DNA of 64,000 nucleotides from Cytobacillus pseudoceanisediminis (lineage in GTDB: Bacteria > Bacillota > Bacilli > Bacillales > Cytobacillaceae): the NCBI RefSeq assembly GCF_023516215.1, contig NZ_CP097349.1, positions 248,001-312,000 of the forward strand, given 5' to 3'. Of the stretch, positions 20,588-31,584 are shown piece by piece. Positions within the stretch are counted from its first letter, which is position 1. Each line of letters opens with the position of its first letter. A program made the position numbers and the translations under genes. The notes under the pieces were generated by a model that did not search any database, had not been told where the DNA came from, and worked only from the letters and a program-made list of their open reading frames with translations.

Positions 20588-21289
20588 ATGCAGCAATCAA
20601 AAGAAGAACGTGTTCATAGCGTATTTGAAAAGATTTATGGCAACTACGATAAAATGAATTCAGTTATCAGCTTTCAGCAGCATTTAAGATGGCGCAAAGA
20701 TACAATGAAAAAGATGAATGTTCAAAAGGGTTCAAAGGCTCTTGATGTTTGCTGCGGTACTGCCGATTGGTCCATTGCGCTTGCTGAAGCAGTAGGTGAA
20801 AACGGTAAAGTTGTAGGTTTGGATTTCAGTAAAAATATGCTTAAAATCGGTGAGGAAAAAATTAAGGATAGGAAACTGAAGCAAGTCGAGCTTGTGCATG
20901 GAAATGCAATGGAACTTCCTTTTGCGGACAATTCCTTCGATTATGTTACAATCGGTTTCGGTCTTCGCAATGTTCCGGATTATCTGCAGGTATTAAAAGA
21001 AATGCACCGTGTTGCAAAGCCTGGCGGTATAGCAGTGTGTCTGGAGACTTCTCAGCCAACTCTGTTTGGATACAAGCAGGCTTATTATTTCTACTTCCGT
21101 TTTATCATGCCTATGTTTGGCAAGCTTTTTGCCAAAAGTTTTAATGAATATTCCTGGCTGCAGGAATCAGCCAGAGACTTTCCTGGGATGAAAGAACTTG
21201 CAGGAATGTTCGAAGAAGCAGGCTTTAAGAACGTCACATTCAAGCCATATAGCGGCGGTGTGGCTGCAGTACACATTGGAACGAAATAA
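20588..21289 (+). CDS. menG: Demethylmenaquinone methyltransferase
   Basis: SAM-dependent C-methylation that completes menaquinone. 233 residues with [14 protein letters not shown] at the N-terminus, SAM motif [11 protein letters not shown] (about residues 50-60), GLDFSKNML, and [10 protein letters not shown]. Sits between the two heptaprenyl diphosphate synthase subunits, whose product side chain is part of its substrate. Start 3 bases after hepS. Confidence 0.96.
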   Translation: MQQSKEERVHSVFEKIYGNYDKMNSVISFQQHLRWRKDTMKKMNVQKGSKALDVCCGTADWSIALAEAVGENGKVVGLDFSKNMLKIGEEKIKDRKLKQVELVHGNAMELPFADNSFDYVTIGFGLRNVPDYLQVLKEMHRVAKPGGIAVCLETSQPTLFGYKQAYYFYFRFIMPMFGKLFAKSFNEYSWLQESARDFPGMKELAGMFEEAGFKNVTFKPYSGGVAAVHIGTK

Positions 21290-21372
21290 AAAATAATAAC
21301 TTGTTCTGTATGTTTCTCATTGAACGATAGAGAATAGATCAGACGGGATCGATAAGCTGGGTGAGTAAGCAA

Positions 21373-22334
21373 ATGAAATTGAAAATGATGTATTCATTTT
21401 TAAATTCAGATTTAACTGTTATAGAGAACGAGCTTGAGGAGACGATTAAAGCTGAGTCTCCTCTATTGCATCAGGCTTCCCTGCATCTGCTGCAGGCCGG
21501 GGGAAAAGAATCCGGCCAGTTTTTGTTTTGCTTGCTGCAAAGTTCGGAGAATATGATATTGATAAAATTAAAAACGTAGCGGTATCACTGGAGCTTATCC
21601 ATATGGCGTCGCTTGTCCATGATGATGTTATTGATGATGCAGAACTGCGCCGGGGGCAGCCTACCATTAAAGCAAAGTGGGATAATAAGATTGCCATGTA
21701 TACCGGTGATTATATTTTCGCACGCGCTTTGGAATTAATAACCAATATACAAAATCCGCATGCTCACAAAATTCTCTCCCATACCCTTGTGGAACTTTGC
21801 ATAGGAGAAATTGAGCAAATTAAAGATAAGTATAACTATGATCAGAATATAAGGACATATTTCCGGAGAATTAAAAGGAAAACAGCCATGCTTATTGCGG
21901 TGAGCTGTCAGCTTGGCGGCATTGCAGCTAATGTGGAGGAAGATATACATAAAAAGCTCTTTAAATTCGGCTATTTTGTGGGAATGTCCTATCAAATCAT
22001 TGACGATGTCCTGGATTTTGTCGGTACAGAAAAAGAACTTGGCAAGCCGGCGGGAGGAGATCTCCACCAGGGTAACATTACGCTCCCTGCTTTATTTGCA
22101 ATGGAGGACAGCATCATCTGCGATCAAATCAGCAGAGTCCACGAAGGAACTGAACGAAGTGATATTGAGAAGATAATTGCTTTGGTCAAAGACTCCGGTG
22201 CAATTGAAAAATCTCTGCAAATTAGTGATAAATATCTGCAGAAAGCCTTGGGGGTTCTCGAAGAGCTGCCTCCTTCCAGGTCAAAGAAAGCTTTGCGGGA
22301 TATTGCAAAATTTATAGGCAAAAGAAAATTTTAA
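21373..22334 (+). CDS. hepT: Heptaprenyl diphosphate synthase component II (one frame break)
   Basis: Catalytic subunit of the C35 prenyl synthase for menaquinone. Start ATG 21373 after GGGTGAG gives MKLKMMYSFLNSDL. The frame breaks inside LLQAGGK at A4 (21504-21507); one added A gives KRIRPVFVLLAAKFGEYD and the intact rest. Aspartate-rich motifs are HDDVIDDAELRRG (about residue 84) and DDVLDF (about 208); the end is IGKRKF. Corrected length about 320 residues, as in relatives. Menaquinone synthesis is essential in bacilli, so a true null is unlikely. Confidence 0.9.
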
Positions 22335-22344
22335 TCCGCCAATT

Positions 22345-22380
22345 AATTGCCAGCACTTTTACAGGTGCCGGCAATTTTGT
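22345..22380 (+). terminator. hepS-menG-hepT terminator
   Basis: AATTGCC-A-GCAC pairs with GTGC-C-GGCAATT, followed by TTGTTT. The T run is short. Confidence 0.75.
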
Positions 22381-22398
22381 TTAGGAGGAAATTATTAA

Positions 22399-22413
22399 GT
22401 AAAAGCGCTTTCA
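22399..22413 (+). promoter_or_regulatory. Possible CcpA (cre) site upstream of ndk
   Basis: GTAAAAGCGCTTTCA agrees with the cre consensus WTGNAARCGNWWWCA at all but two positions, both in the left half. No promoter could be placed relative to it, so this is only a candidate. Confidence 0.25.
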
Positions 22414-22501
22414 GATTTCTGTTGCTAAATTTTCAAAACAATGTTAATATTTTCGTGGATTAACATAAATCACTATACATAAAGTTTTAGGAGTGGAATC
22501 A

Positions 22502-22948
22502 ATGGAAAGAACATTTTTAATGGTTAAACCAGACGGAGTACAGCGCAATCTAATCGGGGAAATCGTTTCCCGTTTCGAAAAGAAAGGCTTTCAGCTTGTT
22601 GGCGGCAAGCTAATGAGCATCAGCAAGGAACTTGCTGAAGAGCATTATGGAGAGCATAAAGAGCGTCCATTTTTCGGAGAACTTGTTGACTTTATTACAT
22701 CCGGACCAGTATTCGCAATGGTTTGGGAAGGTGAAAATGTTATCGCTACAGCTCGTCAGATGATGGGTTCAACAAATCCTAAAGATGCTGCTCCTGGAAC
22801 AATCAGAGGAGATTTCGGCATTACAGTTGGGAAAAATGTAATCCATGGATCAGATTCACCTGCAAGTGCAGAACGTGAGATCGGCCTTTTCTTCAAAGAG
22901 GAAGAAAAAGTGGAATACAAAAAACTAATGAATGAATGGATTAACTAA
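22502..22948 (+). CDS. ndk: Nucleoside diphosphate kinase
   Basis: Transfers phosphate between nucleoside tri- and diphosphates via a phosphohistidine. 148 residues; active-site His in NVIHGSDSP (His115), with [13 protein letters not shown] at the start and [21 protein letters not shown] 22502 follows AGGAGTG. Own terminator at about 22955-22989 (AGTACTTGTC/GACAAGTGCT, then T7). Lies between hepT and cheR as in B. subtilis. Confidence 0.96.
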   Translation: MERTFLMVKPDGVQRNLIGEIVSRFEKKGFQLVGGKLMSISKELAEEHYGEHKERPFFGELVDFITSGPVFAMVWEGENVIATARQMMGSTNPKDAAPGTIRGDFGITVGKNVIHGSDSPASAEREIGLFFKEEEKVEYKKLMNEWIN

Positions 22949-22954
22949 TATTCA

Positions 22955-22989
22955 AAAAAAGTACTTGTCCCTGACAAGTGCTTTTTTTG
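22955..22989 (+). terminator. ndk terminator
   Basis: AGTACTTGTC, loop CCT, GACAAGTGCT, then T7. Confidence 0.87.
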
Positions 22990-23024
22990 TAACCGAATTC
23001 ATTTTTACGGCTGGGCGGGCATAG

Positions 23025-23841
<817 letters not shown>

Positions 23842-24048
23842 AAAAGTAACCGCATAGGGGATGATTTTCTGACATCCTCTTTCTTTTGTTTTTCTCCGTT
23901 TTGTAGTAAATATCTATTCGTGTTAAAATGGCTCCATTCATAAGAAGAAATAAAATATTATAGGAATTTTCAATTTTATCTATTCTTATATTTATCATTA
24001 TGTTATATTGATACATAATCCTTTAATGAGTTGAAGGGGGAAAGAGTT

Positions 24049-25221
24049 TTGAGATATCTTACATCTGGTGAATCTCACGGACCACAGCTGACCACTATAA
24101 TTGAAGGGCTGCCTGCAGGAATGCCGCTGATTGATTCAGATATAAATGAAGAACTTGCCAGACGCCAGAAAGGCTATGGCAGAGGCAGAAGGATGCAAAT
24201 TGAAAAGGATACTGTTCAAATAACAGCGGGGATCAGGCATGGATATACATTAGGATCGCCGGTGGCACTTGTGGTTGAGAATAATGATTGGAAGCATTGG
24301 ACAAAGATTATGGGCCAGGACCCTCTAAGTCCTGAGGATGAGGGTGAAGTGAAGAGAAAAATATCGCGTCCCCGTCCAGGCCATGCTGACTTAAATGGAG
24401 CACTAAAATATGGGCACAGGGATATGAGGAATGTGCTGGAGCGATCTTCAGCCAGAGAAACGACAGTGAGGGTGGCAGCCGGTGCAGCTGCCAAAAAACT
24501 GCTCTCTGAATTGGGGATTGAAGTTGCAGCCCATGTTATTGAAATTGGCGGGGTTGTTTCAAGCAAAAGAGATTATTCTTCACTAAAAGAGTTAAAGGAA
24601 ATCACAGAAGAATCGCCTGTTCGCTGTCTGGATCAGAATGCCGGCCAAAAAATGATGGATGCCATTGATTCCGCGAAAGAAAATGGGGATTCCATTGGCG
24701 GAGTAGTAGAGGTTATTGTTGAAGGCATGCCTCCGGGTGTCGGAAGTTATGTACACTATGACCGCAAGCTCGATTCAAAGCTTGCAGGGGCAATGGTGAG
24801 CATTAATGCGTTTAAAGGTGTTGAGTTTGGCATTGGCTTTGAGGCTGCAAGGAAGCCTGGAAGTGAAGTTCATGATGAGATCACATGGGATCCTGAAAAA
24901 GGCTATTATCGGAAAACGAACCGGCTTGGCGGCTTAGAAGGGGGCATGACAACGGGTATGCCTATTGTTGTCAGAGGAGTGATGAAACCAATTCCTACCC
25001 TCTATAAGCCTCTTCAAAGTGTCGATATTGAAACAAAGGAACCCTTCTCAGCAAGCATAGAGCGTTCTGACAGCTGTGCAGTACCTGCAGCTGCAGTCGT
25101 TGCAGAAAATGTAATTGCCTGGGAATTGGCTTCAGCTATTGTGGATCAATTTTATTCTGACCGTTTCGAAGCATTAAAAGCTTCGGTTGAGCAGCAAAGA
25201 AAATTTGCGAGGGAGTTTTAA
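24049..25221 (+). CDS. aroC: Chorismate synthase
   Basis: Last shikimate-pathway step, EPSP to chorismate, using reduced flavin. 390 residues (called AroF in B. subtilis). Signatures: GESHGPQLT at the start, [46 protein letters not shown], and [14 protein letters not shown]. Start is TTG at 24049, giving [11 protein letters not shown], with GGGGGAAAGAG upstream; 6 more in-frame codons 5' are unlikely to be used. First gene of the aromatic cluster; aroB overlaps its stop. Confidence 0.96.
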   Translation: MRYLTSGESHGPQLTTIIEGLPAGMPLIDSDINEELARRQKGYGRGRRMQIEKDTVQITAGIRHGYTLGSPVALVVENNDWKHWTKIMGQDPLSPEDEGEVKRKISRPRPGHADLNGALKYGHRDMRNVLERSSARETTVRVAAGAAAKKLLSELGIEVAAHVIEIGGVVSSKRDYSSLKELKEITEESPVRCLDQNAGQKMMDAIDSAKENGDSIGGVVEVIVEGMPPGVGSYVHYDRKLDSKLAGAMVSINAFKGVEFGIGFEAARKPGSEVHDEITWDPEKGYYRKTNRLGGLEGGMTTGMPIVVRGVMKPIPTLYKPLQSVDIETKEPFSASIERSDSCAVPAAAVVAENVIAWELASAIVDQFYSDRFEALKASVEQQRKFAREF

Positions 25222-26297
25222 TGAATAGTATTTCAATCAAAACCCCCGGGAGGACCTATCCAGTTTATATAGGGTCAGGAGCAATTGAGGGATTGGGATC
25301 ATATATTAAAGATACTTTTCCGGCTCTAACCAATTTAATGATAATTACAGATGAAACGGTCCGGGCCATACATCTGCCTGTGCTGGAAACAGCACTTAGG
25401 GGTATAGATGCAAAAGTCTGCACAGTGCCAAGCGGGGAGAGAGCAAAGACATTTGAAGTTTACTATCAATGCTTGTCATTTGCTTTGGAACATAAGCTTG
25501 ACCGAAAATCTCTTATTCTGGCGTTTGGCGGGGGAGCTGTCGGAGATTTGGGAGGTTTCGTGGCTGCCACATTTATGAGGGGGATACCCTTCATTCAGAT
25601 TCCTACTACCATTTTGGCGCATGATAGCGCCGTTGGAGGGAAAGTGGCCATCAACCATCCTTCAGGAAAAAATATGGTGGGATCCTTTTATCAGCCTCAA
25701 GCTGTATTTTATGATTTGAATTTTCTTGATTCCCTTCCTCCAAAAGAGGTGCGCTCAGGGTTTGCAGAAGTAATAAAGCATAGCTTGATACATGATATGA
25801 ACTTTTATTTGAGTCTTAAAGACAACATCCGCTCGCTTGAAGGGCTTCCTTCTGATGAATTAAGCGGAATGCTTACAAAGGGGATAGAAATCAAAGGCAT
25901 GATCGTTGCTGAGGACGAAAAGGAAGCTGGTGTTCGCGCATTCTTGAATTTCGGCCATACCTTGGGTCATGCAATTGAAGCAGAAAAAGGCTATGGAGAA
26001 TGGACACATGGAGAATCTGTTGCAGTAGGAATGCTATTCGCACTCCAATTAAGCAATAAAATGCTTGATCTGCGTTTTGATGTTAACGAATTCCGGTGCT
26101 GGCTTGATCAGCTTGGCTACCAAACGGATCTCCCGGAAGATTTATCGCATTCAAAACTGCTGGAACGGATGAAGCAGGATAAAAAATCAGAAGGCCAGAA
26201 TGTCCGCTTTGTTCTTTTGAAAGAAGTGGGCAGTCCCGTTATACACCAGGTTTCTGATGATTTTATTCTGCAGGAGCTCGCAATATTTTTAAAATAA
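25221..26297 (+). CDS. aroB: 3-dehydroquinate synthase
   Basis: Converts DAHP to 3-dehydroquinate using NAD and a divalent metal. 358 residues with PSGERAKT, FGGGAVGDLGGFVAATFMRG, PTTILAHDSAVGGKVAIN, GFAEVIKHSLIHD and the metal-binding NFGHTLGHAIE. The ATG shares one base with the aroC stop (TAATG), so translation is coupled. Confidence 0.96.
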   Translation: MNSISIKTPGRTYPVYIGSGAIEGLGSYIKDTFPALTNLMIITDETVRAIHLPVLETALRGIDAKVCTVPSGERAKTFEVYYQCLSFALEHKLDRKSLILAFGGGAVGDLGGFVAATFMRGIPFIQIPTTILAHDSAVGGKVAINHPSGKNMVGSFYQPQAVFYDLNFLDSLPPKEVRSGFAEVIKHSLIHDMNFYLSLKDNIRSLEGLPSDELSGMLTKGIEIKGMIVAEDEKEAGVRAFLNFGHTLGHAIEAEKGYGEWTHGESVAVGMLFALQLSNKMLDLRFDVNEFRCWLDQLGYQTDLPEDLSHSKLLERMKQDKKSEGQNVRFVLLKEVGSPVIHQVSDDFILQELAIFLK

Positions 26298-26361
26298 ACA
26301 AGGAAGACTTTATTACTAAGAGATAAAAAGGCTGGTGAATCAGCTTTGGGAGGTGCTGCAA

Positions 26362-26736
26362 GTGATTCGAGGGGTGAGGGGAGCCGTCACCGTAGATAAG
26401 AATAGTGAATCTGAGATATTAGAGGCAACTGAGATGCTGATCAGACAAATGATTCAGGAGAATAAGATTAATTCTGAGGATGTTGCTTCTGTATTCATAT
26501 CCGTTACGGAAGAATTAACAGCAGCCTTTCCCGCAAAGGCAATGCGTTCAATAGAGGGCTGGACCTATGTTCCTGTCATGTGCATGAGGGAAATACCTGT
26601 TGAAGGATCACTTCGTAATTGTATTAGGGTAATGATGCATGTGAATATAGATGTCCCTCAGGAGAATATCTGCCATATATATTTGCGTGAAGCCATCCAG
26701 CTCCGGCCAGATCTAAAGACCACAGACTCTCCTTAA
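26362..26736 (+). CDS. aroH: Monofunctional chorismate mutase AroH
   Basis: Rearranges chorismate to prephenate. 124 residues. Active-site positions known from B. subtilis appear kept: Arg in RGVRGAVTV, the C-M-R-E segment, and Arg in NCIRVMMHV. Start is GTG at 26362 behind GGGAGGTG; a longer in-frame version 27 bases 5' would include the ribosome site itself. Here aroH is the last gene before a hairpin, where B. subtilis continues into trpE. Confidence 0.92.
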   Translation: MIRGVRGAVTVDKNSESEILEATEMLIRQMIQENKINSEDVASVFISVTEELTAAFPAKAMRSIEGWTYVPVMCMREIPVEGSLRNCIRVMMHVNIDVPQENICHIYLREAIQLRPDLKTTDSP

Positions 26737-26748
26737 TGGAGAGTTTTG
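26726..26748 (+). terminator. Weak terminator after aroH
   Basis: ACTCTCC, loop TTAAT, GGAGAGT, then only TTTTG. It overlaps the aroH stop. The short tail suggests partial readthrough into hisC. Confidence 0.65.
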
Positions 26749-26822
26749 TGATAATATAGGAGCAGATCAAATAACGCTTTAATACGATAATAAGTAAAAG
26801 TGATAAAAAGAGGTGGATTTGA

Positions 26823-27923
26823 ATGAAATGGAAGGAACAGCTGTTGGATTTAACTCCTTACCAGCCGGGAAAATCAATTGATCAAGTAAAAAAGGAATAC
26901 GGTCTGGATAAAATAGTTAAGCTTGCTTCAAATGAAAATCCGTTTGGATGCTCTGAAAAAGTTCTTTTTACTATGAATCAGTCGACATCATTTTTTGCGC
27001 TGTATCCCGATGGCTATGCTTCTGAACTGCGGACTGCTCTGGCTGGACACTTAAGCATACAGGAAGATCAGCTGATTTTTGGAAACGGATCGGATGAAAT
27101 AATTCAAATGATTTCCAGAGCTTTATTAAGCCCGGAAACAAATACTGTAATGGCTGCGCCAACATTCCCTCAATATAGGCATAATGCTGTAGTAGAAGGA
27201 GCCGAGATCAGGGAAATTCCATTAGTTGATGGGGGACATGATCTTGATGGAATGCTGGCTGCAATTGATGAAAATACAGCTGTAGTATGGGTTTGCAGTC
27301 CAAACAATCCGACAGGAAACTATGTTAATGAATCTTCATTGCTTTCCTTTCTGCAAAAGGTGCCTCGTGATGTATTGATAGTCCTTGATGAAGCTTATTA
27401 TGAATATGTTATTGCTGAGGATTACTACAATGCATTGGATTTGATCCGGAAATTCGAAAATTTGATTGTCCTTCGTACATTTTCGAAAATTTATGGCTTA
27501 GCAAGCCTTCGGGTAGGCTATGGAATTGCAGATCCTCAAACTATCAAAGCTCTTGAGCCGGTTAGGGAGCCGTTCAATGTAAACAAGTTTGCTCAGGCTG
27601 CAGCAGCTGCAGCCATAGGGGATCAGAACTTTATCGAAGAGTGCAGACAGAAAAATCGGGAAGGGCTGGAACAATTCTATGCTTTCTGTGAAGCACATGG
27701 ACTGGAATACTACCCTTCACAGGGAAATTTCATTTTAATCAACTTTAATGCAGATTCAAATGAAGTGTTTCAATTTTTGCTTGAAAAAGGGTATATCGTC
27801 CGCTCCGGCAAAGCACTTGGCTTCCAGGGATATGTCCGTGTCACAGTAGGTTCCAAGGAACAGAATGATGGTGTGCTTGCCGCCATGGATCAATACCTTG
27901 CAAAGCAGGCTGCAGCATTGTAG
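26823..27923 (+). CDS. hisC: Histidinol-phosphate aminotransferase
   Basis: PLP enzyme for histidine synthesis that in B. subtilis also serves tyrosine and phenylalanine synthesis, explaining its place among aro genes. 366 residues with KLASNENPFG, FGNGSDEIIQM, CSPNNPTGNY, DEAYYEY and the PLP lysine in TFSKIYGLASLRVGYG. Ribosome site AGAGGTGG. A hairpin separates it from aroH and a strong one from tyrA. Confidence 0.95.
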   Translation: MKWKEQLLDLTPYQPGKSIDQVKKEYGLDKIVKLASNENPFGCSEKVLFTMNQSTSFFALYPDGYASELRTALAGHLSIQEDQLIFGNGSDEIIQMISRALLSPETNTVMAAPTFPQYRHNAVVEGAEIREIPLVDGGHDLDGMLAAIDENTAVVWVCSPNNPTGNYVNESSLLSFLQKVPRDVLIVLDEAYYEYVIAEDYYNALDLIRKFENLIVLRTFSKIYGLASLRVGYGIADPQTIKALEPVREPFNVNKFAQAAAAAAIGDQNFIEECRQKNREGLEQFYAFCEAHGLEYYPSQGNFILINFNADSNEVFQFLLEKGYIVRSGKALGFQGYVRVTVGSKEQNDGVLAAMDQYLAKQAAAL

Positions 27924-27961
27924 GCAATATGGGTTCTTAGTATTAATACTTTTTGATATCC

Positions 27962-27996
27962 ATTCAGAGGCATATAGATGCCTCTGAATTATTTTT
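27962..27996 (+). terminator. hisC terminator
   Basis: ATTCAGAGGCAT, loop ATAG, ATGCCTCTGAAT, then TATTTTTAA. Confidence 0.88.
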
Positions 27997-28013
27997 AATA
28001 AGGCGGTGAGAGG

Positions 28014-29120
28014 ATGAGAGGGAAAATCTTTATTATCGGCCTTGGTTTGATCGGCGGCTCTTTGGCATTATCGATAAAAAGAAGCCATAGTGAAAGCATG
28101 ATCATCGGCTTTGATGTAAATAAAGAGCAGGGACGCCTTGCTGAAATGCTTGGGGTCGCAGATGGAATTTCTTCTACAATTGAGGATGGAGCAAGGGACG
28201 CCGATTTAATTTTAATAGCTGCACCTGTGCAGGAGACACAAAAAATTATACATATATTAAAAGAGTGTGAATTAAAAAACACGGTCATCATCTCGGATGC
28301 AGGCAGCACTAAAAAGGAAATTGTCAGCTGCGCTAAGGTACTGAAGGAAAAAGGAATTACGTTTATCGGAGGCCACCCAATGGCTGGCTCTCATAAGAGC
28401 GGTGTTACTGCAGCAAAAGCATTGCTTTTTGAAAATGCCTTTTATCTGCTCACTCCTGAAGAGCACGTTTCCACGGCAGAGGTTGAAAGGTTAAAAGAAT
28501 GGCTCACAGGGACGAAAGCAAAATTTCTAACCTTATCGCCTGAAGAACATGATTATATAACTGGTATTGTGAGCCATTTTCCGCACATGGTGGCTGCTTC
28601 TCTAGTGCATCAGGCAGAAAAAACAAGCCGTTCACAAAAGCTGATTCCAAGACTGGCTGCCGGCGGATTCAGGGATATTACCAGGATTGCCTCCAGCAGC
28701 CCTGCAATGTGGAGAGATATCCTGCTTCAGAATAAAGAAGTGCTTCTTAAGTTAATGGAGGATTGGCAGGAGGAAATGGAGAATGTTAAATCAATCCTCA
28801 GGCAAGAAAACAGTGAGGGCATTTTTGAGTATTTCCTCCGTGCAAAATTGTTCAGGGATGAACTGCCGCAAAAAGAAAAAGGCGCAATTCCGGCATTTTA
28901 TGATCTCTTCGTCGATGTGCCGGACTACCCAGGTGTCATTTCAGAAATAACTGGATATTTAGCTAAGGAAGAAATCAGCATTACGAATATCAGAATTCTG
29001 GAAACAAGAGAAGAAATTTATGGAGTTTTGGTTATCAGCTTTCAAACTGAAGAGGACCGGGAACGGGCCATTAATTGCTTAGAACAATATACAAGCTATG
29101 AAACAACCATCGGTCTATAG
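28014..29120 (+). CDS. tyrA: Prephenate dehydrogenase with ACT domain
   Basis: Oxidises prephenate to 4-hydroxyphenylpyruvate for tyrosine. 368 residues: NAD site [13 protein letters not shown] at the start, [35 protein letters not shown], and a C-terminal ACT domain (about residues 295-368, [19 protein letters not shown]) that probably senses an amino acid. ATG 28014 follows GGCGGTGAGAGG. Confidence 0.95.
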   Translation: MRGKIFIIGLGLIGGSLALSIKRSHSESMIIGFDVNKEQGRLAEMLGVADGISSTIEDGARDADLILIAAPVQETQKIIHILKECELKNTVIISDAGSTKKEIVSCAKVLKEKGITFIGGHPMAGSHKSGVTAAKALLFENAFYLLTPEEHVSTAEVERLKEWLTGTKAKFLTLSPEEHDYITGIVSHFPHMVAASLVHQAEKTSRSQKLIPRLAAGGFRDITRIASSSPAMWRDILLQNKEVLLKLMEDWQEEMENVKSILRQENSEGIFEYFLRAKLFRDELPQKEKGAIPAFYDLFVDVPDYPGVISEITGYLAKEEISITNIRILETREEIYGVLVISFQTEEDRERAINCLEQYTSYETTIGL

Positions 29121-29163
29121 TTCAGCAGGGAAGACCTTTATAAACCAGCAAAGGGTGATTAAT

Positions 29164-30459
29164 ATGATTCCGGCAAATTTAAGGACAAATCTTAAGGGAT
29201 TAAGCGGAGAAATTGCGGTACCAGGTGATAAATCCATATCTCATCGATCTGTGATGTTTGGATCAATTGCAAAGGGAAAGACTGTTGTAACCAATTTCCT
29301 GCTTGGTGAGGACTGCTTAAGTACGATAGCCTGCTTTAGAAAGCTGGGTGTATCTATTGAACAGGAAGGCAATAAAGTCACAATTATGGGGAAGGGGATG
29401 GATGGATTACATGAACCCGAAGCTATTCTGGATGTTGGCAATTCCGGTACAACCATTCGCCTTATGATGGGAATCCTGGCTGGCCGTCCATTCCATTCAG
29501 TCCTTGTCGGGGATGAATCAATTGCAAAAAGGCCAATGACAAGAGTTACCGCACCGCTTAGTTTATTTGGGGCGAAGATTTATGGCAGGAAGAATGGTGA
29601 ATTTACCCCTTTATCAGTAATTGGCGGACCGTTGGCCGGGGCAGCATACGAGCTTCCTGTAGCGAGCGCACAGGTAAAATCCTCGCTGCTCTTTGCCGGC
29701 CTGCAGGCCAGTGGGGAAACAGTCATTATTGAACCTATGAAGACGCGTGATCATACCGAAAGAATGATTAAGCAATTTGGCGGGGAAGTTGCAGCAGATG
29801 GGCATACCATTCGGATTAAAGGCGGTCAAACGCTAACAGGGACGGAAATCCATGTTCCAGGCGATATATCTTCTGCTGCCTTCTTCCTGGCTGCAGGAGC
29901 CATTGTGCCTAACAGTGAGATTAAACTGAAAAACGTCGGGCTCAATCCTACAAGAACCGGCATCATTGAGGTATTGCAGCAGATGGGTGCAAATATTAGC
30001 ATTGAGCCATATGAAAATGGCTTAGCCGAGCCCGCAGGAGATATTACCATTAGAACATCCACTCTTAAAGGAACCGTTATCGAAGGGGCGCTCATTCCTC
30101 GGCTTATCGATGAAATTCCTATTATAGCCCTGCTCGCAACACAGGCAGAGGGAGAAACAGTTATCAAGGATGCAGAAGAACTTAAAGTCAAGGAAACGAA
30201 TCGCATTGATACGGTTGTCAAGGAACTGTCAAAGCTTGGAGCCGATATTACTGCTACGGAAGATGGAATGGTGATCAAAGGGAGGGCATCCCTTTCTGGA
30301 GGTACTGTTTCAAGCCATGGGGACCATCGAATCGGCATGATGCTTGCAGTTGCCGCTGCCATTTCAAAGGGGGAAGTTCAGCTTCAACAGAAAGAAGCTA
30401 TTTCTGTATCCTATCCGTCGTTTTTTGAGCATTTTGAAAGCCTGATTTCGGAGACGTAA
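29164..30459 (+). CDS. aroA: 3-phosphoshikimate 1-carboxyvinyltransferase (EPSP synthase)
   Basis: Joins shikimate-3-phosphate and PEP. 431 residues (AroE in B. subtilis). Motifs: [49 protein letters not shown] (the R-D-H-T-E pattern of class II enzymes), [23 protein letters not shown] and [10 protein letters not shown]. Start ATG 29164 follows AAAGGGTGATT; the frame is open 22 codons further 5', overlapping tyrA, without a ribosome site. A dispersed repeat starts at its stop codon. Confidence 0.95.
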   Translation: MIPANLRTNLKGLSGEIAVPGDKSISHRSVMFGSIAKGKTVVTNFLLGEDCLSTIACFRKLGVSIEQEGNKVTIMGKGMDGLHEPEAILDVGNSGTTIRLMMGILAGRPFHSVLVGDESIAKRPMTRVTAPLSLFGAKIYGRKNGEFTPLSVIGGPLAGAAYELPVASAQVKSSLLFAGLQASGETVIIEPMKTRDHTERMIKQFGGEVAADGHTIRIKGGQTLTGTEIHVPGDISSAAFFLAAGAIVPNSEIKLKNVGLNPTRTGIIEVLQQMGANISIEPYENGLAEPAGDITIRTSTLKGTVIEGALIPRLIDEIPIIALLATQAEGETVIKDAEELKVKETNRIDTVVKELSKLGADITATEDGMVIKGRASLSGGTVSSHGDHRIGMMLAVAAAISKGEVQLQQKEAISVSYPSFFEHFESLISET

Positions 30460-30545
30460 GAAAAGCTGTAAGCGCCTTGCACGCCCCGGCACATCGAGGA
30501 GGCAGGCTGCTTGCGCTGATAGTTATCAAACTTCGGAATTTTGGA
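30459..30545 (-). repeat. Dispersed intergenic repeat, copy 3 (short form)
   Basis: Reads on the minus strand as GAAGTTTGATAACTATCAGC, GCAAGCAGCCTGCCTCC, GGGGCGTGCAAGGCGCTTAC and TTTTCTTA. Compare copy 1: GCGCAAGCAGCCTAACCCTT and GGGCAAGGCGTTTAC. The right end lies exactly at the aroA stop codon (TAAGAAAAGCTG). Confidence 0.65.
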
Positions 30546-30560
30546 CATTCTTGTCATTTA

Positions 30561-30591
30561 AAAAAGAGCTGATTTCCTGCAGCTCTTTTTC
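30561..30591 (+). terminator. aroA terminator
   Basis: AAAAAGAGCTG pairs with CAGCTCTTTTT. It lies about 100 bases after aroA, beyond the repeat, so the repeat is transcribed as part of the aroA 3' end. Confidence 0.88.
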
Positions 30592-30659
30592 TATTGAATC
30601 AGTCATATTTGCGAGAAAAATTCATAGCTTGTCATAAGACCGTTTTAGAGGGTGGTTTT

Positions 30660-31565
30660 ATGACTTATATTATTGAGAATGCAAATATTTTAAAGGAAGA
30701 CAAGCTGATAAAAACATCACTGCTGATCAAGAATAATGAGATTTCACTGATGCAGGCAGAAATGAGAAGGTTTCAGTTTGCCAGAATGGATGCCGCTGCA
30801 TTTATTATGGCTGCAGGATTTGTGGTTCTGGATACATCTATACCGCTGGAAAAGCCTTTTATTGAACTCAAAGAGTATTATATAAGGGAGTTCCTATTAA
30901 AAGGCTGTACAGCCTTCCTAACAGCCGCACCTGTAAAGCATGAATATTCCATGAAGAGTGACCTGAAATGCTTTAAGGCAAGTTTGTTAAGCAGTCCAAT
31001 CGATTATATTATTGGTGTTAAGATTCCTGTCCGTCTCCTCACACCTTCATTTATTAGAAGATGCAAGAGGGAAAGGGTTCCTGTTGTTTTTGTTGAAATA
31101 CAGGATGCAAAGGAGCTTGAAGCTGTACCATGGGGGTGGCTGCGGGAAGCCATGTTTCCTTATAATTGCCCGCTTTCCCCAATCTTTGCAAGCAGGAATG
31201 AAAAGGAGAAAAGCAGAATTAATACATTATGGAAAAAAATGATGCAGGAGCAGAAAATCCCTTCCATGCCAAATGAGCTGAATGAACACGAACCGCTATC
31301 CCGGTCAGTCCTTTCCAAAGCAGGAATTTACCCGTTAAAAGGAAATATCCATCAGGGTGGTGAAATCAGCTATAATTTATATGAAAAACCTGCAGAAGGT
31401 CTTACCGTTGAAGAATCACAGCTGTTTCATTATCATAGAGATAAACTTGCTGTTTCTGTACTGAGGGGGAAAGTGATACGAGCCGGGCAAGAAGTGGTTT
31501 TCCGTTCAGGGTCAGGCGAGCATGTTAATATCAGTACGCCAGCTTACTTTAAAATAGCCGATTAG
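30660..31565 (+). CDS. Unassigned protein, possibly a degenerate amidohydrolase
   Basis: 301 residues; not recognised with certainty. The N-terminus (YIIENANILKEDKLIKTSLL, then IKNNEI) looks like the beta-strand opening of amidohydrolases such as dihydroorotase or N-acetylglucosamine-6-phosphate deacetylase. The place where those enzymes have the metal site (PGFIDxHxH) reads AGFVVLDTSIP, without the histidines, and the other metal ligands are not apparent. The middle is rich in Lys and Glu. ATG at 30660 follows GAGGGTGG. It sits 19 bases before ypiA, in the slot where B. subtilis has no gene. It may be a non-catalytic protein; this is inference from sequence resemblance only. Confidence 0.6.
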   Translation: MTYIIENANILKEDKLIKTSLLIKNNEISLMQAEMRRFQFARMDAAAFIMAAGFVVLDTSIPLEKPFIELKEYYIREFLLKGCTAFLTAAPVKHEYSMKSDLKCFKASLLSSPIDYIIGVKIPVRLLTPSFIRRCKRERVPVVFVEIQDAKELEAVPWGWLREAMFPYNCPLSPIFASRNEKEKSRINTLWKKMMQEQKIPSMPNELNEHEPLSRSVLSKAGIYPLKGNIHQGGEISYNLYEKPAEGLTVEESQLFHYHRDKLAVSVLRGKVIRAGQEVVFRSGSGEHVNISTPAYFKIAD

Positions 31566-31584
31566 CATTCGAAAGGAATTTAGT

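Noticed and set aside
29826..30362. 178-codon minus-strand frame inside aroA
   Set aside because: Shadow of a strongly conserved gene, no family resemblance, Ser-rich composition typical of antisense frames.
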